Source: Dehalococcoidia bacterium UBA2588
Lineage (GTDB): Bacteria; Chloroflexota; Dehalococcoidia; Lucifugimonadales; UBA3495
Length of the DNA: 64,000 nucleotides
NCBI GenBank assembly: GCA_002339805.1
Contig: DDKW01000023.1
Span: forward strand, 27,363-91,362
Direction of reading: 5' to 3'
The notes below the pieces were generated by a model, which ran no database searches, was not told the DNA's origin, and worked only from the letters and a program-made list of their open reading frames with translations. Shown here piece by piece: positions 42,945 through 51,212 of the stretch (position 1 is the stretch's first letter; each line of letters begins with the position of its first letter). A program made the translations under genes and the position numbers.

Positions 42945-44435
42945 ATGCAGTATCACGACAATAGTTTAATAAATAGTAGGCTAATAAAACTAAATAAGAT
43001 TAAAGAGTTAGGCATTGATCCATATCCTGCGAGATATTCACGCACATCTGATATATCCACAGCTATCGATGATTTTGTGAGCCTAGAATCTGAGTCTTCA
43101 AGCCCGCAAAACAACGAAAAATCAGTGACGCTAGCGGGAAGAATTATAGCCATACGAGGCATGGGAAAAGCAAAGTTCATAGACATCCGAGATTACAGTG
43201 AAACAATTCAAGTTTTGTTCAGATCTAATGTATTAGGAGAATCATTCGAACTGCTAGAGCATCTCGATATTGGAGATTTTATAGGGTCTACAGGTCATGT
43301 AATGAGGACCAGAACAGGTCAAATTACGTTACACGGTGATGACTTTACTATACTGTGCAAGGGAATAAGGCCTCTTCCAGAAAAATTCCATGGTCTCAGA
43401 GACACAGAAACCAGATATAGGCAAAGATACCTGGATTTGATAGCTAATGAAGAGGTTATAAAAACCTTTACAAATCGTAGCAAAATGCTGACTGCCCTTA
43501 GAGAATTCATGAATGAACGGGGATTTATAGAAGTTGAAACTCCTGTATTGGTCCCAATACCTGCAGGGGCACATGCAAAACCCTTTGTCACGTTTCATAA
43601 TGCTTTAGACGAAAATTTATATTTACGGATAGCTACTGAATTATATTTGAAACGACTAATTATTGGTGGTTTTGACAAAGTCTACGAAATTGGACGAGTG
43701 TTTCGTAATGAAGGAGTAGATCAAAATCACAATCCTGAATTCACACTTTTAGAAAGCTATGAATCATATGCTGACTACAATGATGTTATGGAAATGGTCG
43801 AATCATTAGTCCATTCTATAGCATTAAAAATCAATGGGACCTCTGAAATCACATGGGGAGAGCATAAAATAGACCTCAGCCCCCCATGGCCTCGCCTGTC
43901 CCTGCGCGAAGAATTGTTAAATAAAGCGGGAATCAACATAGACGACTATCCTGATGATGAAAGCCTAACCAATAAAGCAAGAACTTTAGGGGTAGACGTA
44001 TCTGATTTAGAAAACCGAGGAAGGCTGATCGACAAGCTACTAGGTGATTTCATAGAGCCGCATTTAATCCAGCCGACTTTTATAATCGATTATCCTGAAG
44101 TTATGTCCCCGTTAGCCAAATCCCACCCGTCGAAACCGGGTTATGTCGAGCGTTTTGAAGCGTACATTGCAGGAATGGAAATTGCGAATTCTTACTCTGA
44201 ATTAAACGACCCTGTTATTCAGAGAACTCGACTAGAAGGACAGGAAGAAATACGTGACATGTATGGGGATGATGAACTTGATAGGCTAGACGAAGACTTT
44301 TTAACAGCTATAGAATTGGGTATGCCTCCTACAGGAGGACTGGGCATGGGCATCGATAGGTTGGTGATGTTAATCACCCAAGAAACAAGCATCAGAGATG
44401 CAATCATTTTCCCCCACATGCGAACACTTAAATAA
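42945..44435 (+). CDS. lysS: Lysyl-tRNA synthetase (class II)
   Basis: 496 residues. The OB-fold anticodon domain covers about 55-150, and the class II core follows: motif 1 around FIEVETPVLVPIPAGAHAKP, motif 2 FRNEGVDQNHNPEFTLLES and motif 3 GLGMGIDRLVMLI. No nearby ribosome site precedes the ATG at 42945; AGGAG lies about 25 bases upstream, which fits a weak or leader-dependent start. A -10-like TTATAA follows TTGATC at 17 bases in the divergent spacer. It is followed 12 nt later by serS. Confidence 0.96.
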   Translation: MQYHDNSLINSRLIKLNKIKELGIDPYPARYSRTSDISTAIDDFVSLESESSSPQNNEKSVTLAGRIIAIRGMGKAKFIDIRDYSETIQVLFRSNVLGESFELLEHLDIGDFIGSTGHVMRTRTGQITLHGDDFTILCKGIRPLPEKFHGLRDTETRYRQRYLDLIANEEVIKTFTNRSKMLTALREFMNERGFIEVETPVLVPIPAGAHAKPFVTFHNALDENLYLRIATELYLKRLIIGGFDKVYEIGRVFRNEGVDQNHNPEFTLLESYESYADYNDVMEMVESLVHSIALKINGTSEITWGEHKIDLSPPWPRLSLREELLNKAGINIDDYPDDESLTNKARTLGVDVSDLENRGRLIDKLLGDFIEPHLIQPTFIIDYPEVMSPLAKSHPSKPGYVERFEAYIAGMEIANSYSELNDPVIQRTRLEGQEEIRDMYGDDELDRLDEDFLTAIELGMPPTGGLGMGIDRLVMLITQETSIRDAIIFPHMRTLK

Positions 44436-44447
44436 CGGGACAAAATT

Positions 44448-45719
44448 ATGATTTCTATAGACTTACTAAGAAATAATCCACAAATAGTAATAGATGCTTT
44501 ATCTAAACGAGGAGAAGAAAACAATTTAGAAGATATTCTATCCTACGATGAAAAACGAAGATCCCATATCATCGAAAACGATGAACTCAAACACCACAGA
44601 AACGAGGTAAGTAAAAATATTGGCCAACGCAGATCCCGAGGAGAAGACGTTGATGAATCTGAAATGGAAGTGATGAAAACAGTAGGAGAAAAAATTGCGT
44701 CTTTAGACAATGATATTAAAGAATTGGAAATCACCATAAATGATTTATTAAGTAGAATCCCTAATTTGCCTGATCCTGACGTCCCTGTTGGTCAGGATGA
44801 GAATGACAACCCAATAATTAGGCAACAAGGAGAAATTCCCTCGTATGATTTTGAATTACAGCCTCACTGGGATATAGGAGAAAGACTAGATATAATCGAT
44901 CTCCCCCGAGGAGCCAAATTATCAGGCAGTAGGTTTTACTCACTTAAAGGATTAGGTTCTAAACTAGAAAGAGCCTTGATTGCCTGGATGCTAGACTATC
45001 ACACAGATAAACATGGCTACACAGAAGTAAGTGTCCCGTATATGGTCCGACAGGACATAATTTTTGGTTCTGGTAATCTTCCTAAATTCGGAGATAATTT
45101 ATACCACGACAATGAAGATGATTTATGGCTAATCCCAACCGCAGAAGTCCCAATTACAGGTCTTCACAAAGACGAAATTCTAGAAGCTATAGATCTTCCT
45201 AAATACTATGTAGCTCATACACCTTGTTTCAGACGAGAACAAGCTGCCGCAGGGAGAGATACTAGAGGAATAAAAAGAGTACATCAATTCCACAAAGTAG
45301 AGATGTACAAGATTGTTGACCCCGCAACCTCAAACTCTGAACTGGATAGCTTATTGAATGATGCAGAAGACATCTGCAAAGAACTTGGACTACCCTATAG
45401 AATAGTGCAATTATGCACTGGAGATATATCGTTTGTATCCGCAAAATCGTTTGATATCGAAGTATGGGCAGCAGGCTGCGAAGAATGGCTTGAAGTAAGC
45501 ACCTGCTCAAATTGTACCGACTTTCAAGCTAGAAGAACTAGTCTAAGATATAAACCAGACGCAAAATCTAGGCCACAATTCGTTCACACTTTAAACGGTT
45601 CTGGCCTGGCAATACCCAGAATAATGATAGCCATATTAGAAAATTACCAACAAGAAAACGGATCGATAAAAATCCCTGAGGTCCTAATACCATACACTGG
45701 ATTTGACTCAATATCTTGA
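44448..45719 (+). CDS. serS: Seryl-tRNA synthetase
   Basis: 423 residues. A long coiled-coil arm (about residues 30-100, with NDELKHHRNEVSKNIGQRR) binds the tRNA variable loop. The class II core has motif 2 HTPCFRREQAAAGRDTRG and motif 3 NGSGLAIPRIMIAILENY. The start is 12 nt after lysS, so the two synthetases share a transcript. Its TGA stop is two bases from the convergent old yellow enzyme stop, with no terminator in between. Confidence 0.96.
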   Translation: MISIDLLRNNPQIVIDALSKRGEENNLEDILSYDEKRRSHIIENDELKHHRNEVSKNIGQRRSRGEDVDESEMEVMKTVGEKIASLDNDIKELEITINDLLSRIPNLPDPDVPVGQDENDNPIIRQQGEIPSYDFELQPHWDIGERLDIIDLPRGAKLSGSRFYSLKGLGSKLERALIAWMLDYHTDKHGYTEVSVPYMVRQDIIFGSGNLPKFGDNLYHDNEDDLWLIPTAEVPITGLHKDEILEAIDLPKYYVAHTPCFRREQAAAGRDTRGIKRVHQFHKVEMYKIVDPATSNSELDSLLNDAEDICKELGLPYRIVQLCTGDISFVSAKSFDIEVWAAGCEEWLEVSTCSNCTDFQARRTSLRYKPDAKSRPQFVHTLNGSGLAIPRIMIAILENYQQENGSIKIPEVLIPYTGFDSIS

Positions 45720-45721
45720 TA

Positions 45722-46789
45722 TTACAGAGCTCTCAAATACTGGTCAGCGATATCTGCTTGACCATCTAATACTTTCTGAGCATGTATAGGCCAATATGGA
45801 TTCCGTAGTAATTCTCTACCTAACAATACGACGTCCGCTTGATTATTAGCTATAATTTCTTCTGCCTGTTCAGGCTGAGTGATCAGTCCTACTGCACCAG
45901 TTAAAATATCTACGTTAGATTTTATTGCCTCAGCATATTGGACCTGGTATCCAGGGAATAATTTCATTTCCTGACTATGACTGTTGCCTCCAGAAGAACA
46001 GTCTATCAAATCTACTCCTTCTTCTTTGGCTAAATAAGCAAATTCTATAGAATCATCTAAGTCCCATCCATTTTGAACATGTTCAGAACAAGATATTCGT
46101 ACGAATAAAGGCATGCTATCTGGAATCACTTTCCGTACTTTATTAATGATTTCCAGCGGCAATCTGACCCTGTTTGTAAAGCTCCCTCCAAAATCATCTT
46201 CCCTTTTATTGGATGTTGGAGACATAAATTCATTTATTAAATACCCATGCGCAAAATGTAATTCGATTACTTTTATACCTGATTGCACCGCTAATTCAGC
46301 AGATTTAACAAATTTATCAACAATCTGGTTAATCTCATCTAGTTGCAAACTTTTGGGGATACCGCAAGTGTCATCATATGGAATTGCACTAGGTCCCACA
46401 ATATCCCATCCTCCTTGTTCAGAATTTATGTATCCTCCTCCTTTCCAAGGCTTATCATGAGATGCTTTTCTTCCCGCATGAGCAAGCTGTATAGATGAGA
46501 CCGCACCAGATTTTGATATAAATTCAATAGTTGATCTCAGATTATCTGACTGTACCGAATCCCATAGCCCTGTATCCCACGGAGTAATCCTACCTCTAGG
46601 TTCAACAGCACTTGCTTCTATCATTACTAATCCAGAACCTCCTATAGCTCTGGTTCCCAAATGAACTTTATGCCAATCCGAGATAATTCCCTCTTCCTCC
46701 TCACAAGAATATTGACACATCGGGGATACAAAAACTCTATTCTTGATAGTTTCTCCCCGTATTACAATTGGAGAAAACAAATAACTCAT
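45722..46789 (-). CDS. NADH:flavin oxidoreductase, old yellow enzyme family (NamA/YqjM type)
   Basis: A 355-residue FMN ene-reductase. The N-terminal SPMCQYSC motif marks the YqjM group, whose Cys tunes the flavin. The active-site His pair is in ELHFAHGYLINEFMSP (H-x2-H). FMN-phosphate-binding residues lie in VVLLGRELLRNP. It would reduce activated C=C bonds. It ends against serS and has its own start in a 125-nt region shared with the divergent deacetylase gene. The physiological substrate is unknown. Confidence 0.9.
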   Translation of the reverse strand: MSYLFSPIVIRGETIKNRVFVSPMCQYSCEEEEGIISDWHKVHLGTRAIGGSGLVMIEASAVEPRGRITPWDTGLWDSVQSDNLRSTIEFISKSGAVSSIQLAHAGRKASHDKPWKGGGYINSEQGGWDIVGPSAIPYDDTCGIPKSLQLDEINQIVDKFVKSAELAVQSGIKVIELHFAHGYLINEFMSPTSNKREDDFGGSFTNRVRLPLEIINKVRKVIPDSMPLFVRISCSEHVQNGWDLDDSIEFAYLAKEEGVDLIDCSSGGNSHSQEMKLFPGYQVQYAEAIKSNVDILTGAVGLITQPEQAEEIIANNQADVVLLGRELLRNPYWPIHAQKVLDGQADIADQYLRAL

Positions 46790-46876
46790 AGCAACTCCCG
46801 CCTAATTCTTCTTACAAATTTTATTGTTTATGATAAAAATAGTTCATGCCTATTAAACTATAAGTTTAATTAATCC

Positions 46877-46904
46877 TTGCTTAAGGTTCAATCAACACTA
46901 ATAT
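46877..46904 (+). promoter_or_regulatory. Promoter of the polysaccharide deacetylase gene
   Basis: TTGCTT at 46877-46882 and TAATAT at 46899-46904 are 16 bases apart. The ATG at 46915 lies only 10 bases after the -10 box, so the transcript could start at or near the start codon. A TAGGAAT next to the ATG could instead be a ribosome site of a longer transcript. Confidence 0.4.
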
Positions 46905-46914
46905 AGGAATTATC

Positions 46915-47760
46915 ATGACAGAATTCATTAGTCCCATAATATCTAGTCAATGGCCAGACGATACACAATGTGTGGTATTACTAACTTTTGATGTGGATGG
47001 TGTGTCATCTTGGATCAATAGAAATCCCGAATATGCTAATTTACCTAGCTTGATGTCTATGGCCGATTACGGACCAAAAATCGCCACTCCTCGTATTCTA
47101 GATATACTAGACCACTACAACATATCTTCAACTTTTTTCATACCTGGTTTTATAGTAGAAACAAACGCAATGTTGGTACAAGATATCAATGGGCGAGGAC
47201 ATGAAATAGGTCATCACGGATATATGCATGAACCCCCCGCCACTTTATCTAAAGATGAAGAGCATGAAATAATTCACAAAGGAATAAAGGCAATTGAATC
47301 TATAACTGGTAAACGCCCAATAGGATATCGTTCCCCGAGCTGGGAGTTAAGTGAGTTTTCTATTGACCTTCTCATCAAACATCAATTTACTTACGACAGT
47401 AGCTTAATGGGAGATGACAAACCGTATAAAGTAGGTAATAAAGACTCCACTAATCAGATCGTAGAAATCCCTATACATTGGCTGCTCGATGATGCTCCTA
47501 ATTTCGTATATGCACCGTCCGCAAATCGAATGGGGCCGTTAAAAACAGCAAATGAGGTCTATGAATCTTGGAAATCCGAATTTGACGGTATATACAAGTA
47601 CGGAGGTTGCTTTAACCTAACAATGCACCCTCAACATATCGGTAGACCTGGGAGGTTATTAATGTTAGAACGGCTGATTCAATACATTGAATCATTTGAA
47701 CATGTTAAATTCATGACTTGCGAACAAGTATCTAACCAATATTTAACTATTAACCCCTAA
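46915..47760 (+). CDS. Polysaccharide deacetylase family protein (PuuE-like)
   Basis: 281 residues of the NodB-type carbohydrate esterase 4 fold. The first catalytic Asp lies in LTFDVDGVSSW, the metal HxxxH in HHGYMHEPP near residue 100, and the catalytic arginine region in PIGYRSPSWELS. There is no signal peptide, and the SMADYGPKIATPRIL segment is that of the cytoplasmic PuuE/allantoinase-like subgroup, so small ureides or N-acyl compounds are as likely as polysaccharide. It is monocistronic, and its last 4 nt overlap the convergent gene end at 47757. Confidence 0.87.
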   Translation: MTEFISPIISSQWPDDTQCVVLLTFDVDGVSSWINRNPEYANLPSLMSMADYGPKIATPRILDILDHYNISSTFFIPGFIVETNAMLVQDINGRGHEIGHHGYMHEPPATLSKDEEHEIIHKGIKAIESITGKRPIGYRSPSWELSEFSIDLLIKHQFTYDSSLMGDDKPYKVGNKDSTNQIVEIPIHWLLDDAPNFVYAPSANRMGPLKTANEVYESWKSEFDGIYKYGGCFNLTMHPQHIGRPGRLLMLERLIQYIESFEHVKFMTCEQVSNQYLTINP

Positions 47761-48053
47761 TCTGAGGAGGGGAGTTTCTTAGGTTCTTGGAGTTCCATTG
47801 GTTCACCATTCATCAACAAATTACATTTCCCTGCTTTTGTTACTAACACAGATATGGAACCGTCTGAAGAAGTAAACCGTTTCCCCAGTGGCATGTCGAT
47901 GGCAGTTTCATCAATATCTTTTGGGTCAGAATCTATTTCTTCACCCTTTAGATACAACGGAGTCGAACCATCACTGAGTTCACCTTCTCCTCCCTTGGTA
48001 ACAACTATTTCCATACCACTAGGACCTACATATCTTTGACCTGTTTTAATCAT
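47757..48053 (-). CDS. Hypothetical protein with duplicated domain, 98 aa
   Basis: Unrecognised family, but internally repeated: residues 5-35 (GQRYVGPSGMEIVVTKGG...) and 57-87 (GKRFTSSDGSISVLVTKAGK...) share a G-x-R-[YF]...VTK-[GA]-G pattern and probably form two similar small beta units. A short acidic linker joins them. It is the last gene of a five-gene minus-strand operon headed by an oxaloacetate decarboxylase-like gene, 20 nt after its neighbour. There is one cysteine and no signal peptide. No function is proposed. Confidence 0.7.
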   Translation of the reverse strand: MIKTGQRYVGPSGMEIVVTKGGEGELSDGSTPLYLKGEEIDSDPKDIDETAIDMPLGKRFTSSDGSISVLVTKAGKCNLLMNGEPMELQEPKKLPSSD

Positions 48054-48073
48054 TTGCCAATCCTATTCATTTT

Positions 48074-48493
48074 TTATTGCTTATATCGAACTAAAAAACT
48101 AGCTTCGCCCACAGGCATGCCATCAAAAAGTATCGCCGCTACATGCAATCCAATACGTTGTATTGGTATCTGGATCACCTTTATCCATCTCTGGAAGATT
48201 ATATCATTCTCCCATACGATTTTTTGAGGAATTGGAGGGTCCAATGGTAAACCTGGTGCCTTCATGCCTATCATTAAAGTGTGCTCTCCTGGTTCTGCAT
48301 CAGCAATACAAAACACTAAATTAACATCTATTGTGGACAATAATGCTCCATCAGATAAGGGTTGTTCAAGTTCGACCAAATCTATGACACCTGAAAGATT
48401 CAAATCTCCACTGTTATCTTCATCGGCCACTTTGCAAAATGCCGCAAATTTCAAGTAAGGTTGATATTCTTTATGTTCCATTTGTTTTGACAA
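48074..48493 (-). CDS. Hypothetical protein resembling DUF6941, 139 aa
   Basis: A 139-residue cytoplasmic protein with the outline of the DUF6941 group: KFAAFCKVADEDNSGDLNLS near the start, then alternating strands (LVFCIADAEPGEHTLMIGM) and GLHVAAILFDGMPVGEASF. The resemblance is from memory of the family's pattern and is not certain. It lies 20 nt before the 98-residue gene and 12 nt after the carbohydrate-binding-like gene, all on one strand. There is no signal peptide, membrane span or catalytic signature I can point to. Confidence 0.65.
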   Translation of the reverse strand: MSKQMEHKEYQPYLKFAAFCKVADEDNSGDLNLSGVIDLVELEQPLSDGALLSTIDVNLVFCIADAEPGEHTLMIGMKAPGLPLDPPIPQKIVWENDIIFQRWIKVIQIPIQRIGLHVAAILFDGMPVGEASFLVRYKQ

Positions 48494-48505
48494 CCAATCC
48501 CGAGA

Positions 48506-49030
48506 TTAATATCCAGGTTCTCTCCATTCAAATGCAAGTTGAGCATAACGAACAAATACAGCACCGCCAGGAGCTCCGATCGGTGCATTAATTGCAAGCA
48601 ATGCTATTGTGTGCTGATCGCCTGTTTTTGGTTCTGCTGAAATAACAACTCTCTGAGGAACATTAAAACCCTGAACACAGGCTCTGTCTCTATCACATTC
48701 CCCGTCAATCCAAATCTCTCCATAGTCGTCTATACACGTCTCAAATATGCATCTCGCACCACTGATACTTCTTCCATCTACTTCTCCAGGTAACGTTACT
48801 TTGATCCTGTACCAAGCAAATGCAAATCCTCGGGAATGCCATTTGGTAAGGTCTTCTCTGATCTCCCAGTGAGAATCATCATAATCGCCCAGCCTTGCTG
48901 GGCTACCCTCAATCTCAGATTCAAAACCTTCATTTTTTTGACCGGGGATAAAACCAGGTGCAAATCTCCATACCCCTCCTACTTCAGTTAACACATCTGA
49001 ATCCTGTAAGTTCAATATAGCTCTTGGCAT
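48506..49030 (-). CDS. Galactose-binding-like (GH2 N-terminal type) domain protein
   Basis: 174 residues that look like an isolated jelly-roll domain as found at the front of family 2 glycoside hydrolases: VGGVWRFAPGF, YDDSHWEIRED, FAFAWYRIKVTLPG and CIDDYGEIWIDGE. No catalytic glycosidase domain follows, and no signal peptide is present. It therefore may be a binding subunit or a stand-alone structural domain. It is the third gene of a five-gene operon, 17 nt after the F420 reductase gene. The domain call rests on motif pattern alone. Confidence 0.7.
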   Translation of the reverse strand: MPRAILNLQDSDVLTEVGGVWRFAPGFIPGQKNEGFESEIEGSPARLGDYDDSHWEIREDLTKWHSRGFAFAWYRIKVTLPGEVDGRSISGARCIFETCIDDYGEIWIDGECDRDRACVQGFNVPQRVVISAEPKTGDQHTIALLAINAPIGAPGGAVFVRYAQLAFEWREPGY

Positions 49031-49047
49031 GTTTCCCTCCCTATAAA

Positions 49048-49695
49048 TTAAATCCCCGTTATTTTAATGCCGGCATGAATTTTGTATATACGATTTATAT
49101 TAACCAATAAAGGTGTAATTTGTTCTACATACTTAGAATTGGAGAGCCCTCCCCCATCAATAGGTCTCAAATGCTCTATACTTTTAACCAAATCCATCAC
49201 CAGTGTCTTAGCCTCAGGATCATCGGAACAAACTATCACGTCTTCATCCAATTCCAAATCAGGATTTTCAAGATCTTCCGCGCTGACATTCTGAAAAGCG
49301 GATACGACCTTGGAATCAGTCACAATATCTCTGCATTCTTCCGCAGCCGACCCTGCTTTGACATCCAATGCCTTAGCTCCTACATTTTTAACAAATTCCA
49401 TAGGAGCAATAACATTTATTATAATTTTACCTGCTAGATCATCTTTAACGGAGTGCAATAGCTCTGACTGCGCCTGATAGGGCACGGTCAAAAATATAAC
49501 ATCCGCATCTTTAGCAGCTGCTGCATTATCCAAACCTATAACATGGATTCCTACAGAACTGGACAATTCAATTGCTACGTCTATAGCTCTAGTTTCATCT
49601 CTAGAACCTAAGCAGACAGCATTCCCTGCCATTGCTAGCCTTACCGCCAGGCCTCTTCCTTCAGGCCCTGTTCCGCCTAATATAGATATTCTCAA
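49048..49695 (-). CDS. npdG: NADPH-dependent F420 reductase
   Basis: 215 residues that move hydride between NADP(H) and the deazaflavin F420. The dinucleotide motif GGTGPEGRG is at about residues 7-15, followed by LGSRDETRA, and TVPYQAQSELL and the C-terminal region match the F420-dependent NADP oxidoreductase family. Its presence implies F420 cofactor use; marine Chloroflexota often encode F420-dependent oxidoreductases. No F420 synthesis genes or F420-dependent enzymes are in this window. It is 23 nt after the isocitrate-lyase-family gene. Confidence 0.85.
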   Translation of the reverse strand: MRISILGGTGPEGRGLAVRLAMAGNAVCLGSRDETRAIDVAIELSSSVGIHVIGLDNAAAAKDADVIFLTVPYQAQSELLHSVKDDLAGKIIINVIAPMEFVKNVGAKALDVKAGSAAEECRDIVTDSKVVSAFQNVSAEDLENPDLELDEDVIVCSDDPEAKTLVMDLVKSIEHLRPIDGGGLSNSKYVEQITPLLVNINRIYKIHAGIKITGI

Positions 49696-49718
49696 AATAC
49701 TATCTCCAACCTGCGATC

Positions 49719-50579
49719 TTAGTTCAAATAACTTGACATATCTGAATCGTATTCAGCCTGTCTAGTCACTTTTGCGATCAAGTCAGAGTCAGCTACACTA
49801 TCTTTTAAGTCTTGAGGTTGTACTCCTTCTCGAAGGGACTTTAAAGTATCATAGACCGCTTTGATTGCCGCTTGAAATGGCCAGTGACCTTGTAAAGCTA
49901 CTTTTACTCCTACACTCGCCAAAAAATCTTTATCATTCAGTTCCCCACTAGCTCCGCCTAATAATAAAGGAAGCTTAACTTGAGATCTAACTTCTTCTAA
50001 TTCTGCTCTGGTTTTTGCACCAGCCAAGAACACAGCATCTACTCCCACCGCTTCATAAGCTTTAACTCTAGCTATCGCGCCTTCCACTCCTTCTACGCTT
50101 AAAGCACTAGTCCTACCTGCCACAACCATAGCACTGTCTCTGCGACCAGATAATGCGGCTTTCATTTTCCCAACCCCTTCGTCTATCGAAATTAAAGAGG
50201 TACCCGAAGATCCATACGCTTTGGGCAATAAGGTGTCTTCTATAGTTAAAGCTGCCACACCTGCTGTCTCTAATTCCTCGACGGTCCTTTTAACATTTAG
50301 GGCATTACCATAACCATGATCAGCATCCACCATTAAACTTATTTCACTCGCTCGGCAAATCCGATGGATTTGCTGCGCAAATTCGCTCAAAGTTAGCACA
50401 ATATAATCTGGGGCGCCTAATACTGTCGCTGAGGCTATAGATCCTGCAAACATTCCAACTTCAAATCCCAAATCCTCGGCTATTCTCGCAGATATAGGGT
50501 CGAATACAGAGCCTGGGTAGACACATTTGTCACCTTCTAAAATTGAGCGGTAATTTTCTCTTCTCTTAGTTAAATTCAT
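49719..50579 (-). CDS. Isocitrate lyase/PEP mutase superfamily protein (oxaloacetate decarboxylase-like)
   Basis: 286 residues of a TIM-barrel family acting on oxo acids. Marks are YPGSVFDPISARIAEDLGF, MVDADHGYGNALNV with the metal-binding acids, EDTLLPKAYG, and GRTSAL. The KKCGH motif of isocitrate lyase is replaced by LPKAYG, as in the oxaloacetate decarboxylases of this superfamily. The ATG at 50579 has TAGGAG five bases upstream; the GTG at 50585 falls too close to that site. It heads a five-gene operon whose other members include an F420 reductase and three unknowns. Confidence 0.85.
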   Translation of the reverse strand: MNLTKRRENYRSILEGDKCVYPGSVFDPISARIAEDLGFEVGMFAGSIASATVLGAPDYIVLTLSEFAQQIHRICRASEISLMVDADHGYGNALNVKRTVEELETAGVAALTIEDTLLPKAYGSSGTSLISIDEGVGKMKAALSGRRDSAMVVAGRTSALSVEGVEGAIARVKAYEAVGVDAVFLAGAKTRAELEEVRSQVKLPLLLGGASGELNDKDFLASVGVKVALQGHWPFQAAIKAVYDTLKSLREGVQPQDLKDSVADSDLIAKVTRQAEYDSDMSSYLN

Positions 50580-50765
50580 AATCACTCCTAATCATATTCA
50601 ATTACTAACATTCAGTGTGTAGCTACAATTTCATTATTCTAACATAGTTAAATAAACTCTCTTACAGACAAATATATTCCCAAACTTTTCCATCTCGGCG
50701 GTGACGGTAGAATTTTTGGTAACCCTAAATTTGTTTGTTTTAGGTTTGCATGTAAATACGTTGAG

Positions 50766-50794
50766 TTGCCTATTTGTCATAAGCATATTATATT
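50766..50794 (+). promoter_or_regulatory. Promoter of the cupin/CoA-transferase pair
   Basis: TTGCCT at 50766-50771 and TATATT at 50789-50794 are 17 bases apart and about 55 bases before the cupin gene. The 265-nt gap between 50580 and 50850 is the longest in the window; apart from this promoter I see no RNA gene or hairpin with a clear role in it. Confidence 0.5.
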
Positions 50795-50850
50795 GAGAAG
50801 ACATAAATCATAGTGGCCGGATGAGACAAACTATTTTGGGAGGTTTTTCT

Positions 50851-51201
50851 ATGAAAATTGTAAGAGTGTATTCAGGTTCTGATGGTGAATCACATTTTGA
50901 AGACGTCACACCAGAAGAATTAGCCGAAATCGTAAACCAAGTTGGCGAAGGAGAAGTGTCCTTAGGAATACGCCGATCCCCTACATTTTCCGACTTTCAC
51001 AACGCTCCAAGATTACAATACGTAGTTAATATCCAAGGGATAGCAGAATTTGAGACCGCTGACGGGAATAAATGTAGAATGGTTCCAGGAGATGTCTTAA
51101 TCGCCGAAGATATAGAGGGGCACGGTCACATAGCCAGGAGTTTAGGAGAGGAAACTCGCATATCTCTGGCTGTACCTTTAAAAAATAAAACTCGTCATTA
51201 A
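50851..51201 (+). CDS. Small cupin-like protein
   Basis: 116 residues with an all-beta, cupin-like outline: LQYVVNIQGIAEFETADG and MVPGDVLIAEDIEGHGHIAR. The second half carries the G-D-x6-H type pattern of a cupin with histidines in GHGH, which could bind a metal. The ATG at 50851 is set by GGGAGGTTTTTCT just upstream; the earlier in-frame ATG at 50821 lies before that site. It is 11 nt before the CoA-transferase gene and probably co-transcribed. The family-level call is moderate, and no substrate is offered. Confidence 0.75.
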   Translation: MKIVRVYSGSDGESHFEDVTPEELAEIVNQVGEGEVSLGIRRSPTFSDFHNAPRLQYVVNIQGIAEFETADGNKCRMVPGDVLIAEDIEGHGHIARSLGEETRISLAVPLKNKTRH

Positions 51202-51212
51202 GGAGAAGTATT

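Noticed and set aside
50580-50850. Possible riboswitch or small RNA in the longest intergenic gap
   Set aside because: No strong GC-rich hairpins or known riboswitch core seen; only a promoter near the right end.
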